From Channa striata (taxonomy: Eukaryota; Chordata; Actinopteri; Anabantiformes; Channidae): a DNA stretch of 64,000 bases. Shown here piece by piece: positions 26,901 to 41,554 of the stretch. Made by a program: the position numbers and the translations under genes. The notes under the pieces are model-generated. The model did not search any database. It had not been told where the DNA came from and saw nothing but the letters and a program-made list of their open reading frames with translations. The stretch's first letter is position 1; each line of letters starts with the position of its first letter. Location: the NCBI GenBank assembly GCA_033026295.1, contig CM065182.1, forward strand, positions 5,704,001-5,768,000, given 5' to 3'.

Positions 26901-29900
26901 GGCAGCCGGTGTGTAAGTGTGTGTGAACAGGTGAATGAGGAACAGCACTGTAAAGAACTTTGGGGAACAACACTACATAACAAGAGCATTTCTATAATGT
27001 TTAAAATCTACACAGGAATGTTAGGCTGCCTGTTGGTTCCTCACCTGGTAGTGTTTGCCAAGCAGGGATAAGGCACTGTGCTGCCATGGAGGGTAACTCT
27101 TGGCTACGTAGATGGTGCAGTGGGAGGGCTTGGCTGGGGGCTTTGAGTCACCTTTCTGTTGGAGGAAAACAACATTAAAAACTGCTCATATTTCCAACCA
27201 CTGGTGACCTAAATGCTGCATCGGTGCCAAAGTAATATTACACAAAAAAGAAGAAAAGACCAAAACCAAACGCTAGGATTATTCATGTTACTACAACTTC
27301 AAGTTGTTGGTGAAAACAGCGTGTGACACTACCTCTAAAAGAGAATATGTTAATCAGCTATTTCATTTCCATATGTATAAAAAAACACGTGTGTTTCTTT
27401 AGTGGAACTTTTTGTACTGTATCCTCCTCTTTAAAATACAAACATCCAAGCCATTATTAAATACAATGCGTCTATCACGAAACACAACTTCTTTATTCAT
27501 TTTCTGCTTTTTTCCCTGTCATCCTTCTGTCTTACCTCCATGGCAACAAAACATTTGGAGCAAAATAACTGTTTTGAAGTAAGAGACATCAATGGCTGTC
27601 TCAGATCCTGTCAATACTCGCTTTCTTCTTTTCTCCCTGCTGCACAGCCACTTATTGATGTGCTGAACTATTAAACAACACATGAACATTCCTGCTGTGA
27701 ACGCAACACAGAGCGAAAGTCTTAAAAATATCTATAAAAAGACGCAGGATGCCACGGCAGAGACGGAAGGTGACAACATCATTAATCCACAACTGCTACA
27801 TGTCCGATTATGAGGGGTGGAACACAAACATGGTGACTGCTAGGCTGCACAAGCTGAGTAAACATGAAGGAAAAATTAACAGAGAGCAGAACTCAAGCAG
27901 ACCTCATTTTTAGTTAGAAATATTGTCTACAAGAACAAAATCATGGTTAATACACAATGTGAAACAATACCTCCTCTCCTTTGCATTAGCAAATAAAGTA
28001 AACAATTTAGGACATTTATTTAGTCAGTACTTCAGTTTACTGATTGTATATGACGCTGCTGTTTTCAAGCTTCTTATTGTGCTCCTATTATTTTCTGCCT
28101 CACTGTGTTCCTCATCCAACAACCATGAAGCTGATAAAAAGCACCTGAGGGAGGAAAGGCATTGCTGTCTCCAATTTAATTACAACACTTAATGAACACT
28201 TCGAGACAAGTGCTGGATTTCATAAAGTCTATTAAAAGGAACGCAAACTCTTCAGGAGAAATCAATATTCATTTTCACAATTACTTAAAAAAAAAAAAAA
28301 AGCTATTCCGGCAGTAAAGCAGCAGTGAAGCATGTGCAATAGAGAGACTTCTATTCACCTTGCTTTTGGGGGGCACCATGTATGCTTTGAGTCGCAGTCG
28401 GAGATCGTGCGCAGTCTCCATCAGGTACTGAGAGGAGCGAATGAGGATCTCATCAACTGGACCTGCCACAGGCCATGATGCCTTTGTCAGAGAGCTGGTC
28501 TATCAGAGAAAGAAAAAGGAAGGGAGGGTTGATTGGGGAGAACATGAAGAAAAAACATAAAAGTGAGGAATGACTGCACAGCCAGTGGTCACAGGATCTT
28601 TATAACAAACGAGGCATCCGCCCTTTGTCGCTGGCATGTGTTAAAATCCCGGAGCATGTGTACTTCTGTGAGCAATGAATGCCTCTTTACTCTTTTAGCT
28701 AAACACGTGAGAGAAAACACTGGTTGTAGGGCTTTTGTTGTTGCTAAGCGACGACTGAAAACCAATCCACGGTTCAGCAACACTCCTTCATATTCATATA
28801 TTCGAGAGTTAAAAATATTCTGGGCTCTCAGTGCTGTGGTGACCGTGCAACAGTGTGTGCATTCCTTTCATACTGATGAAGAGGAAGAAGCCCACTGTGT
28901 GAAATCGGTGCTACAGCAGGCCGACAAGGAGCCTTTCTTTTCCTTACCTTCCTAATAAAATGAATGCAAAAGCAAACAGGAGGCGTTTAAATGTTTCTTT
29001 TGGAGGGAGAAATGGGAGAAAAAGTCCCAACTCCGGACTGGATGACAGTCACATCTGAATCCATAGGCAACTCATGAAGATGATACCCACATTATGATGC
29101 TAAATATGATTCTTACCTTGCCCAGCAGACCCCAGGTGTATTCACAAAGGTGGGGGCAGATGGGGGCCAGCAGCAGAGTTTGTCTCTCGATAAACTGGAA
29201 GACGAGGTCTCTGTGCATGCCCTCGATGGCCAGCTCACGATACTTATCTTTGGCTGCCTGCATATACACAAAAAATCTTGGTTATTGTCCAATTCCTAAA
29301 CTATCCCACACACTTTATTCAGTCCTGTGCCATTTGAATTCGTGGTCATGTTCTATTAAACCTGCTGTTTAACTTTTCACAGCAATCTTATAGAATGAGA
29401 GGTAGAAAGAGGTTGAAAAAATGCGTGTCCTCAAGATTGAGAGTATTACAGAGCTTTTCCATAATAAGAAGAATAATTTATTTACCTGAAACTCAAAGAA
29501 GCCACTTTTTAGAGCCTCCTTGTACATCATCCTGTCATAGTGCTCCTCTGTCTTCAAGATGCCTGCATTCATCTCACTAGTTGGAACAAAAAACCGTTTC
29601 AGTCAGTCTGCAGAGTCAGTGTACCGTTTAGTTTAGAATGCTAAGAAGCAGAGAAACAAAAACCTCAGAATCTTTCAAAGAAATCCAAACTCTGGAAGAT
29701 CGGCTTAAGTATAAATGCCTTTGAATGTAAATTGACCGGTGTGAATGTCGTTTTTCCTTTAAGAGGCTCGACACACTACGTTTCTATCTGGTCCTTTGCT
29801 GTCAAGCTGCAATGGTGTTGTCGGGTCATGGTAAAAATGTATTGCTATTGTTTGGCTTTTTAAATTTAATAACAGTAATCTAGAGAAATGAGTTACTATA

Positions 29901-32900
29901 CCTGGCAAAGACCCGGTCGTTAAAGGTGTCGGCGGGTCCAGTCCTCAGGTTGTTCTGGTTTGCAATCATCTCCTTTACCCACTCCACCCAAGTGTAGAGG
30001 CGCAGGATGCCAGCGTCAGCCATGGTCTCGACAAAGTTGGCGTCTTCCACCGTGTCGCCGGCATCAGCTAGAGCCAGACGCATACCTGAAGGAGATGAAC
30101 AGATGTGTTAAAGCAGCAGGAGGGACAGAAAACATTGGAATAGGTGCATGTAACAAGTCTCGAGTTGATTTGTAGTGAATGTCTGCGGGGACAAAACCTT
30201 GCATGACCAGCGATTAAATCATTAACTCATTCTGTGATTTTCTCAAATTAAAAATCTAACTGCATGGGTCCCCTTAATAGCACTGTAATTGTGCAAACCC
30301 TTAAAAAATTCCTTCTTTTCTTTTCTGAACAATTCTTCTTGACAAGCAAGTGAAGTTTAGAGGCTTAGTGGAAAACTCCATAGTCTGAGAAAACTTCAAA
30401 TACCCAGCAGACATGACTCCAAGCACTTAGACAGGAAGTCAACTTAATACGTCTATCTGCTGTCAGACCATGAAGTTCTTTACTCCCACGGCAGGACAGC
30501 TTCTAGAGTTGCAGACACATCTATTATTCAGCTCATTCAGAACTTAAAAAAAAAAAAAAAATCCAAAACGTAGAAATAAACTAACCCCTCATCACCCCCA
30601 AAAGAGACACGTCTTTAATCCTCAGGTATACTGAGGGTAGCAGGGATATCAAGCTTAATCTCTTTATTATACAGACACTGATGAAAAAGATCAAACAATC
30701 ACAGCTAGGGAAGACGGAAAGAAAACTCAGACATGGAGGCAAAGAACAAACAAACATTTCTCCAAAATGGATTATTATCATTATTAAATATGCCAAACAG
30801 AACCAAGCTAATGTGAGGTTTCGGTATACTGTCTCAGAACTACACCGTGAAAGCCTTGCCTTTCTTTCATGGCCCAATAAATAAGTGATTTTAGAGTCTA
30901 TACTTTTTTTTCTTTCATCTCTAACAAGCAGCCCTGTAGAGAGACCAAGGGAAGGTGCTGCCTTTCAAGAATGATGATTAGATCCACGATAACTCACGGC
31001 TGACTGGAACAGGTGTATTGCAATAAAGCCGTTGAGAAGATCATACTGAATGAACACTTCCTTGCTGGTTCCGCTTTGATTAAAACAAACAAAAGGGAAA
31101 AAAATCCCAAAAAGTCTTTACCTATGGTGCAATAAAATTGATTTGACATATACAATAGCTCATAGCTTCTAACTGCAACACTTATGAAACCTGAGCATTT
31201 TCTGATTACATCACCCAGGGATAAAACATGTTTATGGTGTAATCTAGTGTAATCACCCGTGCATTAAGAAAATCTATCCTCATCTGTTCTAAATGTACAC
31301 CTGCTGTGTACACTTTTCTCCTGCGTTTCAAGGAAAGATTTGAGAGATATAGAAAAAGAAGATGAGACGAGTAAAAGATAAGAAACACAACATCAAAGGG
31401 AAATAAATCAAGAAGAAAGTGAGTGTACCATCTGCTGAGAACTTGTCAATAGCTTGGCTGAGAGTGAGGAAGTTCCCAGTTGATTTGGACATCTGGTAAA
31501 ACGATAAACAGATGTTAGAAGCAAGAATCTTTCAAGTATGCCCACCCACATAAGTTCATTACAAAGCATAATGAAGAAATAAAAAAACTAAAAAAAACAC
31601 ATCTGCTTAAAAACGTGCTAATCAGTGACACGTGCGCTGATTAAGATTCTTAACAGCTTCAAATACTAGCTAAATACTAGCATGCAAGAGCCGTTTTCAC
31701 ACATGTGGGCTTGCTGCAAAACAGAAAAAAAATTAAACTGTTGTTAAATAATGTTTCAAATCATGGGGAAACTGAACTAAAGACCAAATCGGTTTAAACA
31801 AGTAGATAATTTTTCCTAGTATTACGGGTTTGATAGCGATTTAAGAGGTGAATCTTAAAACACACAGATTAACGTTTCACACCTTTTCCGAGTTAAGGAG
31901 CAGATGTCCATTGGCTCGAACTGCCTGCGGCCATTTCCCACTGTTGGCGAGAGAGAATACGTTTTCATTAATATCATATCAAGAGTGTTCAGTTAATATA
32001 CATTTGGAATATATTATTTGATTTTACTGTAAATCATACAGCAAATCATCATCTTAAATACAATTACAATCACATCAGAAAAAACGTGTAACACACGCTG
32101 TAATTCTAGCCCCTGAAGTGTTCACTCCTACCGTCTGTACAAGTCAGTCAAGTGGGCAAACTCACTTGTCTTGGGGCCACATAGCAACATGGTTGTAGAG
32201 GTAGTAAGACAGGTGGTTGGGAACCAGGTCTTTGCCAGAGGCACGAACGTCCACAGGGTACCAGTACTCAAACTCCCTCCTCAGCTTCTGCAGATGCTCT
32301 TTAGGGATGTTTGTCTTTGGGAAAGGAGACGTCTTAAAGAAGATATAGTCCCACACCTCCCTGGTCATCTGCTCTGGCCTGTGCGAGGAAAAAAATAATG
32401 ATCACAGTTGGGAGGAACGTACTGGGTTAAAGTGAGGTGAAAAGATGTAATTGTTATGTGTGACTTCGTGTTTTAGTGTCCTACTGCATTTGACAGTTTT
32501 ATTTCTGTTTTCTACTTTATCTCTGGCCTGAGGATACTTAAGTGTACACTTAGTGACAAATTGATGAAAGCGTTTGCCACTGAGTGGATCTAATGTTATT
32601 TCATGGATGAATACCAAGTCACAAATCAACTCTCACTGCTGGAAGCAATAGAGGTTATATATAAATATATAATAAAATTACAGAGTTTTGCTTAAATTTG
32701 CATTTGAGCCTTATTGATTCCGGTGTGTTGTGCTCGTACTTAATGCCTAGTGGTGAGGCTCCCTGTCCGTTGAGCACTCCGCCCTGGAGGAGGTGGGCTA
32801 CAGTGTAGTAGGCCATGTAGATGGTGGAGTCTGATAGTGACTCAATCAGCCACTGCTCGTCCCAAGGCAGCCGGGTTCCTATGGTAACCAGGAGGCGTGC

Positions 32901-35900
32901 ACACGTAACAAGAATAAGCAGGGAGAAAAAGACAGGCAGGCAACCATGAAAGAGAAAAGGGAAAGAAATACATTATGAGGAAAAACAATTGTCTCCTCGA
33001 TATTGAGAGTCTTTTGTTGCATTTAAAGTCTTGTCAAGAAGAAAAAGAGCAGAGATGGGAGACATGCTGGGCTTGCAGTGCTCAGTCAACAAGATGATAT
33101 GTAAATCTGTATGGTCGAATAAACGGAACTCAATAAAATCACCAACAGCTTGTTGTTTACGCAAGACACCAGACACTTATTTTATCATTTTGCTACTGCC
33201 AGCTTTTTCAAAACATACAAACTCATTATTTGAGTGTCATGGAACAGAATGTGCAGATCGTAGTCTTTAAACATCTCAGTTTTCCTGACATATGTCTCAA
33301 GCTCAATTGGTGTTGAGATTTACTGAGTATTTACACTTTAGGACTTGACTACAGTCTTTCAGTGGCTTATAGGTGCTCGAGTATGAAAACTACGTGACCT
33401 GTTCTCACATGCTCGATGGAGTGACTTTGTCCTTCATATTCTAAATATGTGGGGGGAGATTTCAACAGTAGGAGTTTACAGCAGGCCTTGACTGTAATGG
33501 CCTGGGCTGTACTGTATAACACACAGGCCAACTGATGTTAGGTGCTTTATCATCAGTCCTCTGTCTCCATCTATAGACTAAACAGATCAGCAAAAGCTAG
33601 TTCCTGAAGCTCTAGATAGAGATGATTCCATCATAAAAACTAATAAACGTTGCTTTATTTGAGAAGTGAAGTGCAACATGCTTTGATTTTGATAGGTCAC
33701 AACATGTACATTCACCACAATCCCGACACACACTCACCGAGTCCATAGGTACGAGAACAGGCGTGCTCTTGTAGCCAGTCCAAACTTGCCTCAAAGTTTC
33801 TCCTCGTCTCTTCACAAAATCTGTGGTGGTGTTCAACAAAAAGAGTTGTTGTTTTTTTTCCAGACTAACTGCAAGCTGGAGAATAATTACATTCAAGCAG
33901 ATGCCACAGCCTTACGTTTCTAAAGACTTGAGGGCTTCATTGGCCTGCTTCTTCCACTCAGCGTCCCCGTAATCCAAATACCTGAAAGACAAATTACACA
34001 TGATGATGATGACAAAGAGCATCACACTATAACTCTGGGATTATAAGACACCTTCTTCAATCACAGTGGCTGTATTTGGAATTTCCTGTCTGGATAACCT
34101 CGTCGGTTTTCATTTAGTGACCAGAATGAACGGGAAAAATATCCTATTCGAGTAGTTTCTATTCGACTTGCATCTTCAGTTCCACTGAATTATTTCTTCT
34201 CATTTATAATAAACACACTTCATTTCAGAAAATATAAACTACTGTCAATGTGAACTGTTGTATAAATTTGCATAGCACTTACCACTGGTCACACAGAGCC
34301 ACCACACACTCATCGGCTGAACGTGACATGACCTGCTTTTCTGGCTCCATATAGATCATGGCTTCACCCTGCAGGAGGTTACCACAAAGCCAACATTATT
34401 GACAACAATATAATACAATTTACATAACTTCACCATACTCATTAAACAGCCAAGCTTAAACACAAGAAAGCACCAAATACAATTAAGTAATAAGTCGGAA
34501 TTTTAGGTTGTTCTCCCATGTATTATGCCAAAATACTTTATTTTACACTCAAGGATTTTTGTATTAGAAACAAAAAAAAAAAACCCAACCGAGTCCACCA
34601 TCATCTTCTGGATTGGCTTCTTGACATCCTGGACCTTCTGTCCCTTGTAGCCATCAACCAGCATGATCTAAGAGAGGAATTCATTCACAAAACCATCTTA
34701 TTCATACGGATCCACTTTGTTCACAATTCTGACAGATCTGTCACCAACAAGTGGGTTGTGTCTCAGTGGCATCTTCTTCAATCATCAAATTACATAAACT
34801 GCTCAGTGGGAAGACAGATTTCTCACTATAAACATGAAATGTGTTTTGTTACATCATTTGTGATTTCTTACAAATTTTAATCTGCTGACAGTAAAAGCAG
34901 TTGATTTTTTTTTACTCTAACTAATGTCATGAAGTTGTGATAGGAAAAAAACATGTTTAGAAAATATTTCTGTGTCACACTGAACAAATTCAGCAAACTC
35001 ACAGCACTGCACATTTTTTCAGTGGTGGACAGAAGGAAACTGTGAGTGCAACACATTCCCAACAGCCGCTTAATGAATAATTTAGTCTAGCCTTTAGGTA
35101 TAAATCTCTTGGTTTGTATCTGGACGATAAATCATATGAGCTCCAACCTAAAGTTAAATCTGGAGGGGACCTGAATTTTTATTACCTATGCAGCTGTATT
35201 TTAGTCATTAGGCACTAAAGCGACTAACCCCTTCATAAAAGCCCTTAAGGTAGACTTTCTCCTTGGCCTCAGCCAGCTTCTCCTTGTCATTCTGGCTCTG
35301 GATCTTCAGCTCATCACACACCAGAGGAGCAGAGAGGTTCCCGTAGCCCGGGATCTCAATGATAGGGACCTGATACGCACAAAAACACAAATGTGCACAC
35401 ACACAGAACAAGGCTACATTTGGCACATGAAGTAAATTTTATTTTTTTATTTTTATTTTTGATGCAACATGGCTGAAAGAGACAAAAACAAACTCCTCTT
35501 ACCGGCTCAAAAGGCAAGACCATCTTGTCCTCGATTCCATACTTCTCTCTTAGTGCCTTTTGGGAAATGTGTTAACACAACATTAATAAAGCAACATTTT
35601 AATAATAATTTAATAAATGTGTTTTAAATACTAATTTTTCCATCAAGACCCACATATTTAATTGTAACTGAAATTAGGTAAACAGCGCAGCAGACAGATT
35701 TAAACGCACAATCTCTAGTTATATTAGATTTTTATAAAAAGTTCTGTTTCCTGTTCAGCAGACTGAAGTGATTGTATAAATTGACCTTGATAACTGCTTA
35801 GTAAAAATTAAAGATCTGTAACCTCACCTGCTTTTTCTTGATGTCTCTGAGAGCGGCAATGTCATCGGGGGCATCAGAAGGTACACTGGTAACTACCCCA

Positions 35901-38900
35901 GTACCTGAGAAAAAAGGACACAAAGCAAATGGTCAATACATAAAAATGGTTATATTTTGTTATGTTGTTGCACATGCACCTTATCACTCAGATAGAACCA
36001 ACCATTTGCTTCTAAATTATTTTCCTGTTCACTACATTGTAACCTTTTGAGATTTAAGTCCTGATAAAGATGTTTGTGGCAGAGCTAAGTGTCATGCAAC
36101 ACAAACACAAATTTCACTTCTACCAAAAAAGTAGATAAAAAAGTTGTTTGAATTTGAAATCAATGCTTTTCATATGTGCTGAGGGTTTTACATTAGCATC
36201 ACAGTAAATATGATTCAAAAACTAATAAAAAGGTCACTGGTTGACCTAGATTCACACATTCACATTTACTAAATTGTGGCATTTTAGCTTGGTTTTTCTT
36301 ACTAGAATTCTGAAAAAGCCATTTACAAAAGTCCATCAGCAGGACACATGAACACAAAGAGAAACTAGACTCCTCAAACAGCACAGATCCAAAAAAGTAG
36401 CACTGACGTCTAAAAGAACACAGACACTCCAAGTTCAATTAGATCCATTTCATATGTTAACAAATGTTTTCCCACAGGGCAAAAAGGCAGCCATTATTCT
36501 GATATGTTGACAGCCCATTACAACAATAAGAAAATATATGCAGACCTTAGTCTGCTATTTTGAGACGCCCCAGTATTTATCTGGGAAATTACAAATCGAC
36601 AGGGAGAAATAAGGGCTACAGATCAATGTTAAAATTATAACAGAACCTTCTTTTTTTCTTTACCAAAAAATTTACAGAATCATTTTTGCATTTTAAAAAA
36701 GCAATAAACACTCTTAAAATACAAGTTGCTTTTGTGGAACTGTCATTTTATCAAGTTTACTTGCTTTACCTAATTTATAAAGGTGTGTACCACCGCTCGA
36801 GTCTATTCTAAAACCTGTGTTCTGCTCATTTCTACCTGTCATGCCAACTCCTTTCAACTGATAATGTGACATAATTATCCTTGAAAAAATATTAACAAAT
36901 GTATCCACGGACTGAGCCATACCTTTGTCTTCCTTTATTGTGAGCATGGGCAGGGCATAAATAATCTTATAGGAGGTCAGTGGGGCTTGCAGGCCACAAC
37001 CAAGGATATCCTAGGAAGACACAAAAATAATGCTCAGCCCGATTTGATTTACACTGTAATAATCACCTGATTCTGTTTGGCAAGTCTGGTCGACTAAATC
37101 TGCTTTAAAGGACAAGAGGTTAGGTAAACGCAAAGTACTTGACCAGATGTAAATAATCTTAGGTAGTGTTTGCCTCATATAATTACATTAAAAAGTATTT
37201 GCTGTAGTGAAAAGTGAACTAGGTCGTACCTGCCCAAGTATTTCCATGACCACTGGCACCACTCCATTCTCTTTGGTGAAGCCCTGGTATGACATGTTCC
37301 TGGCAGATCTACTGGTGCAGATGAAAATGTCTCCACTGGTCGTCTCAAAGGCGACATACTTCATGTCTGGTCTCACCCAGCAGTTGGTCTGACCAAACAT
37401 AGTCTCTGGTCTCAGAGTGGCAGCCACCAGGAAGATGTTTTTCCCTTTCATGCCGCTGTTATGGGGCCATCATCAACATCAACATTACTTTTGCATGTAA
37501 AACTTCTTTGTACAATAGCAATGCTACTGCTCAGGGTTTGTAGTTTTTTTTTACCTGCTATAAAAGACTTTGGACTTGAATTTTGCTGTGTATGGCTCAA
37601 CTATCTTCATCTTGATGAGAGTGTACTCCTGAGGTCCAACTCCCTGCAGGTGAGGCAAAACATTTATTAGAACAAAATGAACTAAACACAGGTACCAGGC
37701 TGCTTCAATTTAACGAGACAGGTTAAAAGCTGTTCCTCATATTGTAAGATTTTGTGCCGACGTCGGTGAAGAAATCTTGGAATTAAATTAATCCCTGGGG
37801 AACTACAGAAATAGGCACAAAATCTAAAAAAAAAAAAAATCGAATCATTAGTGATTGTTTGGCCACAACCTTTGTATCTGGGGAGCGATAAAAGTATGAA
37901 AAATGTACAGTACTATTGTTTCACATCACAAGAGCTCTTTTGATACAAAACAACAAAAAGCATGTTTTCAGTGCATTGATTAAACATAAGTCTGTAGTGT
38001 TTCACCCAAGACAGTGAGAATACATTTGCAACGATTAGACATCGATCACAATTTTTATTTTTATTTTACAAATAATACATTTATGATGATTTTAGGCCAT
38101 TAAAACTGACAGTACCTCTCCTGTCTGCCTGTCGTGGTCCATGCATGGCTGTCCATCTTTAGGGGAGAAGATTGTATACCTGTAAAGGATTCAGGGACAG
38201 TCATATACAGCTAAACTGCCTGAGACAAAAAAGGCAAAATTTAAAGCCCGTTTTCATCCAGTGCCATATAAAATACCCAGTGTGGTCGCATGCCATAAAT
38301 AGAAATGATCCTTGTAAAAAACATCAGGTAATTTCAAGCAGCACATAGACAAACAAAGTATAACACATTATTACTAATATTCGTTTTGGGACTTTTGCTA
38401 CTCTGCTTATTTCTTCCTAGATTATTGTGAGAACAGTAATGCAGAACAGGTAAAGCAGTTACCTAGAAGATTGAGAATGTTCTAAACCATCTTACCTTTT
38501 GCCAAACTTGATCTTTTTCCTGTCCTTCAGTGTGAGAAACTGCCACCTGACAAACGAGTCATAGAAGGGGTTCACATCTGTGGTGATGAATGAACGCCTC
38601 CAGTCAACCTGTGAAGCGACGACATGACAACAGGATTAAGGTACAGTTTGCTCAAATGAATTATCTCACATAATTATCCTGGTGATAGATAAATCCAGGA
38701 GTGCATTTTGGTTATCAAAAGAGACAATAGCCAATTGGCAGGTCACTGGACTCATCTAATATTGCATGTGCATCTTAACATTCATACTTAAACAATTTAG
38801 CCCTCTAAATATGAAAAAAGGCTTAATATTTAAATGTACTTCCAGTCTTGGAAAATTACTTTATTCATATTTCACTTATATACAGAAACAAAGTTGCACA

Positions 38901-41043
38901 AACAAAACAACTTTGTGCAGTAATATTAAATTAAAATCAAATCAGTCACCTTGACTCCCATCTGCTTGAGGTCTTTGACAGCCAGAGGAGGGAAGTACTC
39001 CAGCCAGTGTTCAGCACTGGCAAACTTGACAATCTCCTTGTCGCTCAGGCCCAACGACCTCATAATATTCCACTGGAAAGTTGAGGATCCAGCTTTGGCT
39101 GCTGCTTTACTCTTAACGAAGAATAAGATACAAGTTGTTATATTTGTATATAGCTATCAATGATCATGAATGTTAAATCAGATAGTATGTGGTTCAAAAT
39201 ATAAGGCATGAAATGAAAAAAATAATTCTAATTAAAGCTGGCTCTACCTTCATCAACAGTGACTTTTCACCCTTTTTTAAATTACAAAAATGTATTTGCC
39301 ATAATTATCATAATTCATATTGTTTACATTTGTACTTTAAGTGAAACGTAGATAATCTTTTTAGTACTTTTACTTGAGCAGTAAAAGTGTACTTGTAGGG
39401 GAAAATATTTTTAGGCCAATACTGACATTTTTACCTGAGCATTGAGTTTGTGTACTTCTATCACCTGTACACACAGTGTATAAAAAGCGTATAAAATTAT
39501 TGGTGTGTAGCCACAGACTGCTCAGAGTTGCCATGCTGACCCTCGTCCTCTATGTCTATTATCAAGACTACCATTATAGAGGTTGTAGCTCATTGATGTA
39601 TATGTAATTAAAGGTTACATTCTGATTTCAATTTAAAAACACAAAAAAAGAGTGGGACTTTTTCATTACAATCTATTCCCAAGTAAAAAATGCAACTGAT
39701 CCATTCTGACCTTCTTTCCCTTTGCTTTGTCCTTGATGATGATTTCATCAGACGCCTGTGGTTTCTCCTTCTCTTCTTCCTCATCTGGAAACTCTGGAGG
39801 ATTTCCATACAACTCCATCTCTCTCTTTAGCTTGTCTGCACAGGCCTGGTGGATATAACATAGATTGATGATCAAGAAATATTGATCGCTACAGTACATA
39901 CTGTGTGTAATGGAAGTAAAAAAAGGAAACAGACACACTCACTTTGATTGGCATTCCTGTGCAATGCAGCCCAAATGGGAAGAGACATTTCTTCCCCTTC
40001 AGAGACTGGTAACCAACAGCAAACTGCAACAAAGCAGCAGCAACTTAGAAGCCTGTGATTGTATGCAACCTTGCTGCTATAGGTGCAGACTGAATAAGAT
40101 CATTTCTCAGTGTTTATGACTATGACATGCTTATATTCAAGTTTACCTCACACTTTGACAAGCTGAACGTATGGCCGAGGTGCAATCGACCATTCATGTA
40201 AGGGTATGGAAAGGTGACAAAGTATTTGTTCTTACTGAAAGAAAACAAAAAAGAAAAAAAGAATTGAACAAAATATGTATTTTACACCAAAAAGCATTCT
40301 TTTTCCCTTTGAAATGATGTAAACTAATAACAGCAGGGCAACCATTAGGAATTAAAAGATTGCCCCAGGTAAGTTTACCTGAACTCCAAAATTTAAGCTC
40401 CGAATTGTAACCGTATGTGCATGGTTTGTTTATATATGTCATGCTCATAACTACACAGAGATCAGTTACAGGATGTACACCCAACCAATCTGCTCATTCA
40501 TCAGTATATGTCATTTTGCCACAATGCCTCCTTCACACTCACAACTGTACGTTTAACTACTCCTAGGTCAAGTTAAAGTTCTTCACGGATATGACACAGT
40601 GATCTTCCTAAAACCAGCAGCATCAGAGAGATTCTTACTTTGTGGTTTCCCCAACTGTTGTGGGGGCATCCTGCTCAAATGCCTTCTCCTTCTCCCATTT
40701 CTCCTGGATGTCCAGCTCAATTTTTCTCAAAAAGTCCAACTTTGCTGTTCCTTTTCGCTCCTGTTCAAAACGAGGAGCGAGATGACAATTCATTAGAGAA
40801 AAACCAGAACAGTGATAGACAGATACTTCAAAACAACATTAGCGAATATAAAATAATACATTACAACTGTAATCTTTAGTCAATCTTAGCGTAGCTACAC
40901 TAGGCTCACAAACTAACGTTAGCATTGTGTTAGCTAACTTAGCTAATAGCTTTACTTAGTCAAAATATAACATCTCACCCCGAGCTAAACCCGCTTTGTC
41001 CTTTCTAAACTGTGGATATTATGAACATGGGACCTACCGTCAT
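22314..41043 (-). CDS. lars1: Cytosolic leucyl-tRNA synthetase (32 coding exons)
   Basis: This class I enzyme charges tRNA-Leu in the cytosol; the mammalian protein is also reported as a leucine sensor for mTORC1. Minus-strand coding exons are: 41038-41043, 40639-40760, 40147-40234, 39943-40023, 39711-39845, 38950-39111, 38496-38608, 38116-38179, 37555-37643, 37230-37455, 36923-37010, 35828-35904, 35503-35556, 35229-35369, 34590-34667, 34283-34368, 33916-33981, 33738-33820, 32740-32878, 32166-32378, 31883-31940, 31429-31492, 29902-30085, 29486-29576, 29117-29257, 28359-28499, 27045-27155, 26276-26386, 25024-25128, 24022-24117, 23608-23740, 22314-22519. Every phase matches, giving 1183 aa (human about 1176). 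HLGH (the HIGH motif) is at residues 61-64 and KMSKS at 723-727. The CP1 editing domain, about 260-510, has TLRPETMFGQT. The first coding exon encodes only Met-Thr. The donor at 34589 (GTTGGG) is weak. The gene looks intact. Confidence 0.97.
23955..23982. repeat. (AC)n microsatellite in lars1 intron 30
   Basis: A pure AC array between lars1 exons 31 and 30. Confidence 0.9.
26867..26975 (+). repeat. SINE-like tail fragment in lars1 intron 27
   Basis: The stretch with GTGGGTCAGGTGAACGCC, GTGTGTGAACAGGTGAATGA and CACTGTAAAGAACTTTGG corresponds to the tail of the element at 4125-4302 and to a common teleost repeat consensus as I remember it. It is inserted antisense to lars1. Confidence 0.5.
31429..31492 (-). 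other. lars1: lars1 exon 22 with KMSKS loop
   Basis: The exon opens with MSKSTGNFLTLSQAIDKF. The preceding exon ends in EK, so splicing makes the catalytic KMSKS loop exactly across the junction. Confidence 0.95.
37230..37455 (-). other. lars1: lars1 exon 10, start of CP1 editing core
   Basis: At 226 bases this is the longest coding exon. It encodes the threonine-rich editing motif AATLRPETMFGQTNCWVRP (Thr at about residue 300), used to hydrolyse mischarged tRNA-Leu. The conserved aspartate-containing SVPSDAPDDIAAL lies in exon 12 (35828-35904). Confidence 0.93.
40147..40234 (-). other. lars1: lars1 exon 3 with HIGH motif
   Basis: This exon encodes KYFVTFPYPYMNGRLHLGH and onward. HLGH is the class I synthetase HIGH signature that binds ATP. 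It is flanked by a CAG acceptor and a GTAAAC donor. Confidence 0.95.
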
Positions 41044-41554
41044 TTTGACCTAAATTATGTGCTATTTACTTTTCTGTTGTTTAGACAAAAGAAAAAAAAG
41101 AAAGAGTTTCCAATTTGACAAGAGAAACCCACGCTGCCGCCGGTGTCTAGCTGATGACACCCACAATTTAGCTCTCGCGTGGTTTTCTGGGAAATGATGT
41201 TCGTTTGTCCGTAGAACATTTCCATGCATTGTATTGTCAAAATCTAGTGGACCGGGCCACTCGCTTATAGATTAGATATTTTATTTAACCTCTATATTCC
41301 GCTAGACAACCCAATAATTCCGTTAATATACGTTTAAGAAATCGCGATTGCATAACGACAGTGTAGGGCTATAAGTGCGTCGTCAGGCCTGCGTTACGAC
41401 AATTCGACTTGTGTTGCCATGCCGTAAAACATCTCGTCCGACCTGCTAGTGAAGACTGATAGAAGGCCTTAAAGCTTATAAATTTATAGATGATGAAAGT
41501 AGGGTTATCAAAACGCACTTTCATTTTATAGACAGTGTTATACTCATTCTCACG
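41044..41554. promoter_or_regulatory. Divergent lars1/rbm27 promoter region
   Basis: Only 511 bases separate the two start codons of genes pointing away from each other, and no TATA box is evident for either. A TCTCGCG element, known from TATA-less bidirectional promoters, is at 41173-41179. Beside it, on the minus strand, is ACATCATTTCCCAGAA (41185-41200), similar to the ZNF143 site ACTACAnnTCCCAGAA. Both 5'UTRs must start in this interval or in an unseen upstream exon. The motif assignments are inference. Confidence 0.7.
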
